Assembly: GCF_002506585.1 (NCBI RefSeq)
Contig: NZ_DAXW01000003.1
Coordinates: forward strand, 105,294 to 144,242
Length of the DNA: 38,949 nt
Origin: Methanoculleus sp. UBA430
Lineage (GTDB): Archaea; Halobacteriota; Methanomicrobia; Methanomicrobiales; Methanoculleaceae
Direction: 5' to 3'
The notes beneath the pieces were generated by a model. It saw only the letters and a list, made by a program, of their open reading frames with translations. It searched no databases and was not told where the DNA came from. Within the stretch, counting starts at the first letter, position 1, and each line of letters starts with the position of its first letter. Made by a program: the position numbers and the translations under genes. Positions 1 through 7,193 of this stretch are shown one piece after another.

Positions 1-170
1 CCCGCCCCTGGCCCGACGAGGGGCGGCGGGTCGTCTGCGGGACGGTGGAGAACCTCTATTCTGCCCTCTTGGCAGCACTCCCGGAGATCCGCCGTCTCAT
101 CGACGCGGGGAGGATCCGGATGGAGGACTTCGACCACCGGAAGTACAACAGCTGCGAGATCATCCCGTGA
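1..170 (+). CDS. C-terminal end of an unidentified protein (partial)
   Basis: An open frame runs in from the left edge and stops with TGA at 168-170. It gives about 55 residues containing GTVENLYSALLAALPEIRRL and ending YNSCEIIP. The composition (many GAC, GAG, CTC and ATC codons) matches neighbouring genes, so I take it as the end of a real gene. I do not recognise the family. The next gene is convergent, with only about 36 bases between the two stop codons. Confidence 0.55.
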   Translation, partial: RPWPDEGRRVVCGTVENLYSALLAALPEIRRLIDAGRIRMEDFDHRKYNSCEIIP

Positions 171-206
171 GGGGGAGGGACGAGGAGGCCCCGGAGCGGC
201 CGGGCC

Positions 207-992
207 TCACTCGTTCCCGAGGTTCGCGAGAAGTTCCTCTGCCCCCTCCACCATGGCGCGGGCGGCCTTCACCTTTGCCTTCACGACGGCGTGGTTGCCC
301 TCTTCGAGTGCCGCTTCCGCCTCCCCGTAGAGGACCTCGGCCCGGTCCGTCCGCGCCCGGGGTTTTTTGACGTCCTGCCCCTCGGCGGCCGCAATCTCGA
401 CCTCCTCCTGGACAGCGAGCAGGTCGCCGTAGAGCTCCTCCAGGAGTTCGCGCAGTTCCTCCGTCCGGGCGAGATCCTCCTCCCGTTTCTGCCGGCCGCG
501 CTCGCGGAGAGCCTCCCGCGCCTCCTCCTGCCCCTCGATGATCGCCTGGAGCTCGTTCTCGACGTCCCTGACCGCTTCCGCGAGCACTTCCGCAAACGCC
601 GTCCGTTCCTCATGGGATGACTCGTAGCCGTCGTATGCCCCGTAGGCCCCACCGGCCGCCGCACCGCCGATGGCGTCGCCGAGGTCCCGCTCGCCTCGCA
701 TGACGCTGCCGAGGATGCTGCCTATGCCCGCCCCGGCGATGGCGCCCATGAGCCCTTTCTTGATCTCCTTGCGTTGACGCTCGACGGTATAACTCACCCG
801 GACGTTCTCCCGGTCGACCGCGATCTCCATACGCCCCTCCTCACCGGTATGCCGGACATCCATCATCGACGATGTATCCCCGATACTCTGGTGCGTGATC
901 TCCGTTCCCCTGAGCGCGAGCTGCGACATCAGCCGTTCCACAAAGTCCTGGTAAAGGGACGACACTCCCTGGCCGTAGTAGACAAACGCCAT
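207..992 (-). CDS. Hypothetical protein with glycine-zipper segment and coiled coil
   Basis: This 261-residue protein starts MAFVYYGQGV. The ATG at 992 is chosen because GGAGGT lies a few bases upstream; a longer frame to 1106 has no comparable signal and would cross the TATA-like box at 1031-1040. Three regions are visible. Residues 1-80 form a mixed N-terminal domain. Residues about 85-125 form a Gly/Ala-rich stretch (GAIAGAGIGSILGS, AIGGAAAGGAYGAY) like glycine-zipper membrane-inserting segments. From about 128 to the end the protein is highly charged, Glu/Arg/Ala-rich and probably coiled coil. No catalytic motif is seen and no family is recognised. The architecture suggests a membrane-associated or oligomerising protein, but function is unknown. 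Confidence 0.75.
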   Translation of the reverse strand: MAFVYYGQGVSSLYQDFVERLMSQLALRGTEITHQSIGDTSSMMDVRHTGEEGRMEIAVDRENVRVSYTVERQRKEIKKGLMGAIAGAGIGSILGSVMRGERDLGDAIGGAAAGGAYGAYDGYESSHEERTAFAEVLAEAVRDVENELQAIIEGQEEAREALRERGRQKREEDLARTEELRELLEELYGDLLAVQEEVEIAAAEGQDVKKPRARTDRAEVLYGEAEAALEEGNHAVVKAKVKAARAMVEGAEELLANLGNE

Positions 993-1030
993 AACTACCT
1001 CCGTGCAATTGTAGTCAATCTCACAGTCTG

Positions 1031-1040
1031 GCATAAAAAC
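1031..1040 (-). promoter_or_regulatory. TATA-box-like promoter for the coiled-coil protein gene
   Basis: Read on the minus strand this is GTTTTTATGC, an archaeal TATA-like box about 40 bases upstream of the ATG at 992. That spacing leaves a short leader containing the GGAGGT ribosome-binding site. Confidence 0.45.
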
Positions 1041-1141
1041 CTTACCAGATGCAGAGATAGGAAAAACCGGCATGGAACTCGCCTGCCCCGGGACGAAGGG
1101 CAACATTCATGCAGCCAGAAGGGGACAACGTTGAGAGAACC

Positions 1142-1306
1142 ATGACGACCATCAGCCTCATCCTCTGCAGGATCGGGCTCCACCGCTGGGGCAGGAAGCG
1201 GGGATACGACGAGTACTCCTCGAACGTCATCGAGTGGGAGCAGCGGTGCGAACGGTGCGGGAAGCGGAAGCGGTGGGTCGAGACGAAGCGGGACCGGCGG
1301 CGGTGA
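1142..1306 (+). CDS. Small zinc-ribbon-like protein (DUF1660-like)
   Basis: This 54-residue basic protein begins MTTISLILCRIGLHRWGRK and contains CERCGKRKRW near its end. A Cys-x4-His-x-Trp element followed some 30 residues later by CxxCG is the pattern of small prophage-type zinc-ribbon proteins such as DUF1660; this is an assignment from the pattern only. I prefer the ATG at 1142, preceded by GAGAG; an in-frame ATG at 1109 would add 11 unlikely residues. It converges on the histidine kinase gene with a gap of only 4 bases. The role is unknown; a nucleic-acid-binding or structural zinc protein is plausible. Confidence 0.6.
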   Translation: MTTISLILCRIGLHRWGRKRGYDEYSSNVIEWEQRCERCGKRKRWVETKRDRRR

Positions 1307-1310
1307 GGGT

Positions 1311-2768
1311 TCAGCGGTCGGCCGGGACACCGGCATCCCGGAACCGCCAGTGACCCCCGGAGACCAGCATCTCGAACCGTGCGCCCTGCCCGGCCTCTCC
1401 TGTCTCGCGGACGACGATCCCGGTCATCGCAAGGATCTCACGCACGAGGAAGAGCCCGAGACCGGTGTTCTTCCCGAAACCTTGCAGGAATATCCTCTCT
1501 TTCTCGCCTGCCGGTATACCGGGACCGTCGTCCTCGACGGAGATGACGAGGCTCTCCTCCCGGCAGGAGCAATGGACCCTGACCGCCGGGGCCGGCCCGG
1601 CGTACCGGACCGCGTTCTCAAAGAGGTTGTAGAAGACCTTCTCGAACATGGGATCGGCGTAGACCTCAACCCCGTCCACCCCGGTCATGAGGGTGAGAAC
1701 GGAGTGGAGGTTCGCGGCCGCCCGGGCCACGCACTCGCCGACGTCCTGGTACTCCGGGCCCCGGTCCCCCAGACCCGAGTAGTCCTGGGCAAATGCAATC
1801 TGGCGCTGGATAAACCCGATAGCCGTCTTCTGCCGGTCCAGGTAATCCAGGAGAACAGGATCGGTTGCCTGGTCCCGTGCCAGCCCCAGGTAGCCCTGGA
1901 GGATGGTCAGCTGGTTGAGGATATCGTGCCGGGTGATGCTGGAGAGGAGGTGCATCTTCCGGTTCACACCAATCAGAGCAGCCTCCATCAGTTTCCGGGC
2001 GGTGACGTCCCGGACGATCGCCTGGAGGCGGGGCGGGCCTTTCACGTCAACGCGGCTCACGCTCATCTCCGTATCGTAGACCTTCCCGCTTGGCGCAGTG
2101 ATCCGCCACGCGAAGAACTGCGGCTGTCCCGCATACGCCGCCTTCATCTTCTCGACAGCGCTTGCCAGCGCCGGAACACCATCCGGCTGAATGGGGTTTG
2201 AGAGATCCCAGGGCCTCTTCCCGATGAGAAACTCCCGGGTGCACCGGAAAACATTGAGGGCCTTTGAATTACAGTCGGCGAACCGGTCGCCCTCAAAGAT
2301 GAATATCGGGTCGTTTGCCCCCTCAAAGAGGGCGCGATAGCGTTCTTCCGAGTCTCGCAAGGCCCGGATGGCCCGCCGGCCCTCCACCGCCTGCACGATC
2401 CGGTGCTCGAGCTCGACAAACTGTGATTCAGGGTCGCCCCCTTTCTGGATGTAACCGTCGGCACCGCGGTTGAGCGCTTCCACGACAATCTCCTCGCGGC
2501 CGCGCCCGGTAAAGAGGATGAATGGAAGGTCCCCAAAACGCTGCCGGACCTCCTTCAAGAGCTCGATGCCGTCCATCTCCGGCATCAGGTAGTCGGAGAC
2601 GACCGCGTCACAGGCCACCTCGTCCAGCCGGGCCAGCGCCTCCCGGCCGGAGGGCACGGTCTCGACGCTGAGCGTACCCGAATGCTCAAGAAACACCTTA
2701 CTGATATCAAGGAGGGCCGGTTCGTCATCAACGTAGAGCAGGGTATATTGGCCCGTTGGCAACACCAC
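1311..2768 (-). CDS. Hybrid sensory protein: receiver, PAS, histidine kinase
   Basis: This 485-residue soluble signalling protein has three parts. An N-terminal receiver domain (about 8-128) has acidic pair Asp14/Asp15, phospho-acceptor Asp59 in VVSDYLMPEMDG and Lys109. A PAS domain (about 138-258) starts ERYRALFEGANDPIF. A kinase core (about 265-475) has a phospho-accepting His281 in SSITRHDILNQLT, an N box around Asn385 and G boxes DDGPGIP and GKNTGLGLF. The RHD..NQL H-box is typical of the methanogen and haloarchaeal kinase group. There is no transmembrane segment, so it probably senses a cytoplasmic cue or is driven by another kinase through Asp59. The frame opens at a GTG (2768), with another GTG one codon later, so the exact start is uncertain. 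No cognate regulator is adjacent. Confidence 0.9.
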   Translation of the reverse strand: MVLPTGQYTLLYVDDEPALLDISKVFLEHSGTLSVETVPSGREALARLDEVACDAVVSDYLMPEMDGIELLKEVRQRFGDLPFILFTGRGREEIVVEALNRGADGYIQKGGDPESQFVELEHRIVQAVEGRRAIRALRDSEERYRALFEGANDPIFIFEGDRFADCNSKALNVFRCTREFLIGKRPWDLSNPIQPDGVPALASAVEKMKAAYAGQPQFFAWRITAPSGKVYDTEMSVSRVDVKGPPRLQAIVRDVTARKLMEAALIGVNRKMHLLSSITRHDILNQLTILQGYLGLARDQATDPVLLDYLDRQKTAIGFIQRQIAFAQDYSGLGDRGPEYQDVGECVARAAANLHSVLTLMTGVDGVEVYADPMFEKVFYNLFENAVRYAGPAPAVRVHCSCREESLVISVEDDGPGIPAGEKERIFLQGFGKNTGLGLFLVREILAMTGIVVRETGEAGQGARFEMLVSGGHWRFRDAGVPADR

Positions 2769-2826
2769 TGGATCAATCTATACATCAAAACAACTATAAG
2801 AGTCTATTGAAACCGCATGGTTTTAC

Positions 2827-2833
2827 AAAAAAA
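2827..2833 (-). terminator. Oligo-T terminator after the flavin reductase-like gene
   Basis: Seven consecutive A on the plus strand, read as T7 on the minus strand, lie about 60 bases beyond the stop of the gene at 2894. Oligo-T tracts end many archaeal transcripts. No strong hairpin is needed or seen. Confidence 0.4.
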
Positions 2834-2893
2834 GGGCAATATCGAAATTCAGGGTAAATTTAGGGGTAATTCCAAGAGCGGATACCGGAGAAG

Positions 2894-3469
2894 TTACCGG
2901 AGCATCTCCTTCCCCGCCGAGAAAGCCTTCGCGAGCACGCCGCCGAACTCGTAGTACTCCTGCCGCATCGAGTCGTAGGCGAACGGTCTGACCTTCGCGA
3001 TATCCGGCTTGCCGTCTTCACCAAGGACGCTCTCGTCCACCTTCACGTCCAGGATCTCCCCGATGAACTGGGTATGCACACCGATCTCGACCGTCTGGAG
3101 GAGCCGGCACTCGAGAACGACCGGGAACTCCCCGACGTACGGGGCGTTCACGAGATCGCCCTTCACCGGCGTCAGATTGGTCGCCGCGAACTTGTCCGTA
3201 TCCCGGCCGGAGACGATGCCGAAGCAGTCCGCCTCCTTCACGTAGTCCGCCGAGGGTATGCTGATCGTGAACTCGCGCTGCTCGATGAGGTTCGCGTAGG
3301 TCTGCCGGGCTTTCTGGACCGAGACCGCGACTGCCGGGGGGCGGGACGAGCAGATGCCGCCCCATGCAGCAACCATGGCGTCCGGCCGGCCGTCGGCACC
3401 GTAGGTCCCGATGATCAGGACCGGGTGGGGATAGAGGAGTGTCCGTGGGCCGATTGATCGCTTCGTCAT
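2894..3469 (-). CDS. Flavin reductase-like FMN-binding split-barrel protein
   Basis: This 191-residue protein resembles the flavin reductase-like/flavoredoxin family: LLYPHPVLIIGTYGADGRPD followed by a conserved aromatic-glycine segment, AVSVQKARQTYANL, FTISIPSADYVKEADCFGI and a VHTQFIGEILDV segment. Members bind FMN in a split beta-barrel as dimers and either shuttle electrons or reduce flavins; the physiological partner here is unknown. The length is normal for the family. The ATG at 3469 is only about 30 bases from a TATA-like box (3495-3503) and has no obvious Shine-Dalgarno, so the mRNA may be nearly leaderless. It stands as a single gene with an oligo-T tract downstream. Confidence 0.88.
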   Translation of the reverse strand: MTKRSIGPRTLLYPHPVLIIGTYGADGRPDAMVAAWGGICSSRPPAVAVSVQKARQTYANLIEQREFTISIPSADYVKEADCFGIVSGRDTDKFAATNLTPVKGDLVNAPYVGEFPVVLECRLLQTVEIGVHTQFIGEILDVKVDESVLGEDGKPDIAKVRPFAYDSMRQEYYEFGGVLAKAFSAGKEMLR

Positions 3470-3494
3470 GGACTACGTTTCGTCTCTTGACCCG

Positions 3495-3503
3495 GATATA
3501 CTT
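3495..3503 (-). promoter_or_regulatory. TATA-box-like promoter of the flavin reductase-like gene
   Basis: Minus-strand reading AAAAAGTATATCC, centred about 30 bases upstream of the ATG at 3469. This is the spacing expected for an archaeal TATA box with a very short leader. Confidence 0.5.
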
Positions 3504-3548
3504 TTTCGGGCGGCCTGAGAGGTTGCAGGGCAACAGCCGGAATCCCGG

Positions 3549-4478
3549 TCACGCAACGCCCGCTGCCCCCTTCTTCTGTTCCTGCACCGAGCGGTAGAGG
3601 AAGTAGCCGACGATGCCGAACGTCGCTATCGGCGAGAGCCAGGCGGGGATGTGGAACCCGAAACTGTCCGCGAGCATGATCGTCCCCAGCACCAGGATGG
3701 AGTACATCGCTCCGTTCTTGAGGAAACAGTAACTCCGGATCTTATCGACGCCACGGACGGTCAGTTCCCTGACGACGACAGCCCCGATACCGTTCCCGAT
3801 CAGGATGAGGGGGACCGAGAGGGTGAAGGCGAACGCCCCGATGACGCCATCGATCGAGAATGTCGCGTCGAGGACCTCCAGATAGGCGATCTTCGAGAGG
3901 TCCGACATCCCGGGCTGCCGGAGCCTGGCTTCCTGCACCTCGGCGTTCTGCCGGAATCCGTGGACGATGAAGAAGGCGGTCGAACCGAGCACGGCCGCAA
4001 ACCCCATCATGACGTTGATCTGGAGGGCGAACCAGACGATTGCGGCAAGCAGGATCGAGACGACCGCGTAGAACCAGACGGCCTGGCGGGAGAAGATGGC
4101 CTCGCTCCGGAGCCCCCAGGTCTTCTCCTCGACAAAGAGCCAGTGGAAGAAGAGGAAGACCAGGAACGTCCCCCCGAATATCAGGAGGATCGGGGCCGAT
4201 TCTTCGATCGCGGCTGTTACCGCCGGATCGCTTGAGAACGTCGCGAGCAGGGATCCGACAGGCCCAAGCGACGGGGTGGTTGCCCAGACGATCAGCCACG
4301 GCAGGAGCCCCCGGACCACGAAGACCGCAACGATCAGGCCCCATAGGAGGAACCACCTGCGGGCCTTCTCCCCCATCGTCACGAGAACGTCGGCGTTGAT
4401 GATGGCATTATCGATGCTCGAGACGATCTCAAAGACTGAAAGGCCCGCTACGGTCAGAATAATCAGTAGCCAGTCCAT
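3549..4478 (-). CDS. DUF475 / TerC-like integral membrane protein
   Basis: This 309-residue polytopic protein has about eight or nine hydrophobic segments. Two acidic membrane motifs are recognisable: FEIVSSIDNAIINADVL near the N terminus (about 16-33) and LDATFSIDGVIGAFAF near the middle (about 204-220). This paired E..SxDN / D..FSxDG arrangement is characteristic of DUF475 and the wider TerC superfamily, proposed to handle metal ions at the membrane; the transported ion is not known here. The ATG at 4478 follows a TATA-like box by about 30 bases and has only a weak ribosome-binding site. It is divergent from the CBS-domain gene. Confidence 0.88.
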   Translation of the reverse strand: MDWLLIILTVAGLSVFEIVSSIDNAIINADVLVTMGEKARRWFLLWGLIVAVFVVRGLLPWLIVWATTPSLGPVGSLLATFSSDPAVTAAIEESAPILLIFGGTFLVFLFFHWLFVEEKTWGLRSEAIFSRQAVWFYAVVSILLAAIVWFALQINVMMGFAAVLGSTAFFIVHGFRQNAEVQEARLRQPGMSDLSKIAYLEVLDATFSIDGVIGAFAFTLSVPLILIGNGIGAVVVRELTVRGVDKIRSYCFLKNGAMYSILVLGTIMLADSFGFHIPAWLSPIATFGIVGYFLYRSVQEQKKGAAGVA

Positions 4479-4507
4479 CTCTGTGATGGAGGATCTTCTC
4501 GCCGATC

Positions 4508-4515
4508 GTATTTAA
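4508..4515 (-). promoter_or_regulatory. TATA-box-like promoter of the DUF475 gene
   Basis: TTAAATAC on the minus strand, about 30 bases upstream of the ATG at 4478. It lies in the divergent region shared with the CBS-domain gene. Confidence 0.5.
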
Positions 4516-4548
4516 GGAGGAGGCCCGGCCGCCGGCACGGGTTATGTT

Positions 4549-4556
4549 CATATACC
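4549..4556 (+). promoter_or_regulatory. TATA-box-like promoter of the CBS-domain gene
   Basis: CATATACC lies about 45 bases upstream of the ATG at 4597. A transcript starting about 25 bases downstream would carry the GGAGGT ribosome-binding site at 4585-4590. Confidence 0.5.
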
Positions 4557-4596
4557 ATACCGGCATGAGTCAGACGCCGTCAACGGAGGTTATGTT

Positions 4597-5049
4597 ATGG
4601 GAATCGTGAAGTGCTGCCGTGAGCAGGTCGTCGCCGTCTCGCCGGATACGCCGGCGGTGGAGGTGGCGAGGATTATGGGAGAGAGGAATGTCGGAAGCGT
4701 CGTCATTGTCACCGGCGATAACCGGCCTGCCGGCATACTCACCGATCGCGACCTTGCAATCCGGGTCATGGCACAGGAGAAGAATCCCGGCGAGGTCCGG
4801 GCAGGGGATATCGTGACCCGGGACGTGGTCACGTTCCATGACAACATGGGGATCTACGAGGCCATCCAGAAGATGACCGCGGAGGGCATCCGGAGGATGC
4901 CGATCACCGACGACGCCGGGAAGTTGATCGGGATCGTCACCATGGACGATATCGTCCGCATGCTGGGCGAGGAGATGGCTTCCATCGCAAAGAACATCGA
5001 GAAGCAGAGCCCGCCCATGCAGAAAGAGAGCCCGCCCATGCCCATGTAA
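4597..5049 (+). CDS. CBS-domain pair protein
   Basis: This 150-residue cytoplasmic protein is essentially one Bateman module. The first CBS repeat spans about 7-58 (VVAVSPDTPAVEVARIMGER, then GILTDRDLAIRVM) and the second about 72-125 (TRDVVTFHDNMGIYEAI, then GIVTMDDIVRML). The ILTDRD and IVTMDD motifs are standard. Such proteins bind adenine nucleotides and act as energy or ion-strength sensors; the partner is not indicated. The last 15 residues carry a short Pro/Met repeat, SPPMQKESPPMPM. The start is well supported by GGAGGT 6 bases upstream. It is transcribed alone and converges on the PEBP cluster. Confidence 0.9.
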   Translation: MGIVKCCREQVVAVSPDTPAVEVARIMGERNVGSVVIVTGDNRPAGILTDRDLAIRVMAQEKNPGEVRAGDIVTRDVVTFHDNMGIYEAIQKMTAEGIRRMPITDDAGKLIGIVTMDDIVRMLGEEMASIAKNIEKQSPPMQKESPPMPM

Positions 5050-5063
5050 GGGAGGGCACCGGC

Positions 5064-5098
5064 ATCTTTTCTTCTCCGGCCGGGGGCTCGGCGCCCCC
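5064..5098. terminator. Possible bidirectional terminator between CBS and PEBP genes
   Basis: The 63-base gap between convergent genes holds a T-rich stretch (5064-5076) and a hairpin with stem GGGGGC (5082-5087) / GCCCCC (5093-5098). This is consistent with transcript ends from the plus strand. It is weak evidence on its own. Confidence 0.35.
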
Positions 5099-5112
5099 AC
5101 GCCTGTTGCCCT

Positions 5113-5568
5113 TTACCCGGTGGCGAAGACGATGACCTCCCCGGTCTGGTTCATCGACCCTTCCATCGCCCGGACCAGTTCCTCCCAGGTCGCGCCGGGC
5201 TCAAGACCGAGATCGAGGTCGAGCGCGTAGACCCGGAAGAGGTAGGCCTCAGTTTTTCCGGCCTCCGGGCAGGGGCCCCGGTAACCGATGGTGCCGAAGT
5301 CGTTTGTGCCCTGTACGGCGCGAACCGGCGTTTCCACAACCTTATCGGCCGTGAACCCTTCAGGGATCAGCGGGACGGCGGGGAGGTTCCAGAAGACCCA
5401 CGCCACCCTTGACGGGCCTTCCTCGGGGCTCGTCGTCGCGAGGACCGCGAGCGACTTGATGTTCGGCAGGATCCCCTCGACCCGGATTGCGGGCGACCGG
5501 TTCGCTCCCCTGCAGGTGTGCTCCGGCGGGAACTCTTCAAAATCCAGTGTGACAACCAGGTTCGGCAT
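5113..5568 (-). CDS. PEBP/YbhB family protein, degenerate ligand site (copy 1)
   Basis: This 151-residue protein belongs to the phosphatidylethanolamine-binding / YbhB-YbcL family. Recognisable elements are FPPEHTC near the start, WNLPAVPLIPEGF and VQGTNDFGTIGYRGPCP. The family's anion-binding site normally includes a DPDAP motif, a His before Trp (T-H-W) and a His-Arg pair after the GPCP loop. Here the first is replaced by TSPEEGPS, the His before Trp by Ala (VAW), and the HR pair by EAY. The fold is probably kept but the ligand site probably is not. It has its own TATA box (5607-5616). It is the last of four tandem paralogues on the minus strand. Confidence 0.85.
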   Translation of the reverse strand: MPNLVVTLDFEEFPPEHTCRGANRSPAIRVEGILPNIKSLAVLATTSPEEGPSRVAWVFWNLPAVPLIPEGFTADKVVETPVRAVQGTNDFGTIGYRGPCPEAGKTEAYLFRVYALDLDLGLEPGATWEELVRAMEGSMNQTGEVIVFATG

Positions 5569-5606
5569 TGTACCAGACTCCGTCGATAGCCTCTTTCGGG
5601 AAGAGA

Positions 5607-5616
5607 AGTATAAAAA
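5607..5616 (-). promoter_or_regulatory. TATA-box-like promoter of PEBP copy 1
   Basis: Minus-strand CTTTTTATACTTC covers this position, about 40 bases upstream of the ATG at 5568. A GGAG element sits between box and start. It indicates that this copy is transcribed independently. Confidence 0.55.
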
Positions 5617-5628
5617 GGGTTTGTGCGG

Positions 5629-6096
5629 TCACCGGGAGTACATGGCGGCGGTGTCGCCGAACTGGAGGACGTGCCCCTGCATCGCGGCGATGAGATCGTG
5701 CTTGCCCGCGCCGGGGGCGAGATCGAGCATGGCGTCGAGCCCGTAGACCTTGAAGTGATACCGGTGCGTCTCTCCCGGGGGCGGGCAGGGGCCGCGCCAG
5801 CCGATGATACCGTAATCGTTCGTCCCCTGGACGGCGTTCACCGGAGCGGTCACGATACCCTGCGGCGGAATACCCTCCGGGATCACCGGTGCCGGGGAGA
5901 GATTCCAGACGATCCAGGTCGTAAACGAGCACCCGGGTTCGAAGGGGTTCAGTGCAAAGACCGCCATCGACTGCGTCTCCGGGGCGAGTCCCCGGATCCT
6001 CAACCCGGGAGAACGGTCGGGACCGTCGCAGGTGTTCCAGATAGGGAACTCTGCAGAGTGAAGAGAGACTATCAGTTTGGTGACTTCTGCGCCCAT
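5629..6096 (-). CDS. PEBP/YbhB family protein, partly degenerate (copy 2)
   Basis: This 155-residue paralogue has FPIWNTCDGPDRSPGL, IVWNLSPAPVIPEGI and VQGTNDYGIIGWRGPCP followed by THRYHFKVYGLD. It keeps the His-Arg pair after the GPCP loop, but the DPDAP motif has become NPFEPG and the usual T-H-W is T-T-W, so the canonical anion site is incomplete. A TATA-like box at 6118-6127 lies about 27 bases from the start, implying a very short leader. Family members bind small phosphorylated or anionic ligands; no cellular role is established for archaeal copies. Confidence 0.87.
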   Translation of the reverse strand: MGAEVTKLIVSLHSAEFPIWNTCDGPDRSPGLRIRGLAPETQSMAVFALNPFEPGCSFTTWIVWNLSPAPVIPEGIPPQGIVTAPVNAVQGTNDYGIIGWRGPCPPPGETHRYHFKVYGLDAMLDLAPGAGKHDLIAAMQGHVLQFGDTAAMYSR

Positions 6097-6117
6097 ACAG
6101 GGACTCTAGGCGGGTCC

Positions 6118-6127
6118 CGATAAAAAG
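6118..6127 (-). promoter_or_regulatory. TATA-box-like promoter of PEBP copy 2
   Basis: Minus-strand CTTTTTATCG about 27 bases upstream of the ATG at 6096, suggesting near-leaderless transcription. Confidence 0.5.
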
Positions 6128-6148
6128 GTTGCGAGACCGGGGATGCCT

Positions 6149-6640
6149 TCAGGTCCGGGTTCCGGCTCCGGGCGGGGACTCGGGCACCGTTCTCCGCCTG
6201 TAGACCGCCATCGTCTCACCGTAGCCGGTCGCGGCGCCGGCAAGTGCGTCCAGAAGCCAGGTCCTGCCGGAGCCCGGCGGGAGGTCGAGTTCCTGCGCGA
6301 GGCTCCAGACCCGGATGAAGAAGCGGTGCGACGCACCCCTCGGGGAGCAGGGGCCGGCGTAACCGGTCTTCCGGAAGTCGTTCGTCCCCTGGACGGCCGG
6401 GACCGGATGGAAGACCCGGGGCTCCGGGGGGATGCCTGCGGGAATCTCGCCGGTCGACGGGATATTCCAGGCAAGCCAGTGGGTGAACGTGCCCCGCGGT
6501 GCATCCGGGTCGTCCATGATGACCGCAAGGTAAGGTGCATCCGACCCGAGCACCCGTATCCGCGGAGAGATGTCCTCTCCGTCACAGGTGTGCTCCCGGG
6601 GAAACCGGTCGAAGTCGACCTCTATCGTCAGGTTCTGCAT
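6149..6640 (-). CDS. PEBP/YbhB family protein, intact ligand site (copy 3)
   Basis: This protein has 163 residues from the ATG at 6640 (MQNLTIEVDFDRF). I prefer this start to the ATG five codons upstream (6655) because GGGGGTGAC precedes it at proper spacing and the TATA-like box at 6666-6674 would place the transcript start near 6645. The conserved site is complete: FPREHTCDGEDISP, MDDPDAPRGTFTHWLAWNIP and VQGTNDFRKTGYAGPC followed by SHRFFI. The C terminus has a Pro/Gly-rich tail absent from the other copies. By family it should bind an anionic or phosphorylated ligand in the cytoplasm; the ligand is unknown. Confidence 0.87.
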   Translation of the reverse strand: MQNLTIEVDFDRFPREHTCDGEDISPRIRVLGSDAPYLAVIMDDPDAPRGTFTHWLAWNIPSTGEIPAGIPPEPRVFHPVPAVQGTNDFRKTGYAGPCSPRGASHRFFIRVWSLAQELDLPPGSGRTWLLDALAGAATGYGETMAVYRRRTVPESPPGAGTRT

Positions 6641-6665
6641 ACCCGTCACCCCCATGGAAAGGGGT

Positions 6666-6674
6666 GCATAAATC
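6666..6674 (-). promoter_or_regulatory. TATA-box-like promoter of PEBP copy 3
   Basis: Minus-strand GATTTATGC, about 30 bases upstream of the ATG at 6640. Its position argues against the longer start at 6655. Confidence 0.45.
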
Positions 6675-6697
6675 TGTTGCGGCGGGCGGGATTGGAC

Positions 6698-7180
6698 CTA
6701 GCACCGGGGCGGTCCCGTTTCGGCCGCCCTCCCGTATGCCGCCATCGCCTCCCCGGACTCCTGGATCGCGTCCATCATGGCGCGCCCGAGGTCGACTCGA
6801 CTGGATCCGGGCGCGAGATCGATCGGCCCGGCGAGCCCGTAGACCCGGAAGAGGTAGCGGTGCGACTCGCCGCGCAACGGGCAGGGGCCCCGGTAACCGA
6901 TGGTGCCGTAATCGTTCGTCCCCTGCATCGCACCAGCCGGTTCCTGGAGTTCTCCCGCGGCAGGCAGGTCCGGGGGGACTTCCTCTGTAGCAGGGATGTT
7001 CCAGATGAGCCAGTGGGTGAAGGTGCCCTCCGGAGCATCGATATCCTCCATGATTATCGCGAGGTAGGGCGTCCTCGCGCCGAGGATCGTGATTGCCGGC
7101 GAGGTGTCGTCACCGTCACAGGTGTGCTCCGGGGGAAAGACGCCAAACCCCAGTATCACGACGAGGGGATCCACCGCCAT
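6698..7180 (-). CDS. PEBP/YbhB family protein, intact ligand site (copy 4)
   Basis: This 160-residue paralogue carries FPPEHTCDGDDTSPAI, MEDIDAPEGTFTHWLIWNIP and MQGTNDYGTIGYRGPCPLRG followed by SHRYLFRVYGL, so Asp, His-Trp and His-Arg site elements are present. Its ATG (7180) lies only 13 bases after the stop of the upstream phosphoribosyltransferase gene and I see no separate TATA box. The two are therefore probably co-transcribed, unlike the other three copies. Confidence 0.88.
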   Translation of the reverse strand: MAVDPLVVILGFGVFPPEHTCDGDDTSPAITILGARTPYLAIIMEDIDAPEGTFTHWLIWNIPATEEVPPDLPAAGELQEPAGAMQGTNDYGTIGYRGPCPLRGESHRYLFRVYGLAGPIDLAPGSSRVDLGRAMMDAIQESGEAMAAYGRAAETGPPRC

Positions 7181-7193
7181 GCCCCCGCCCGCA

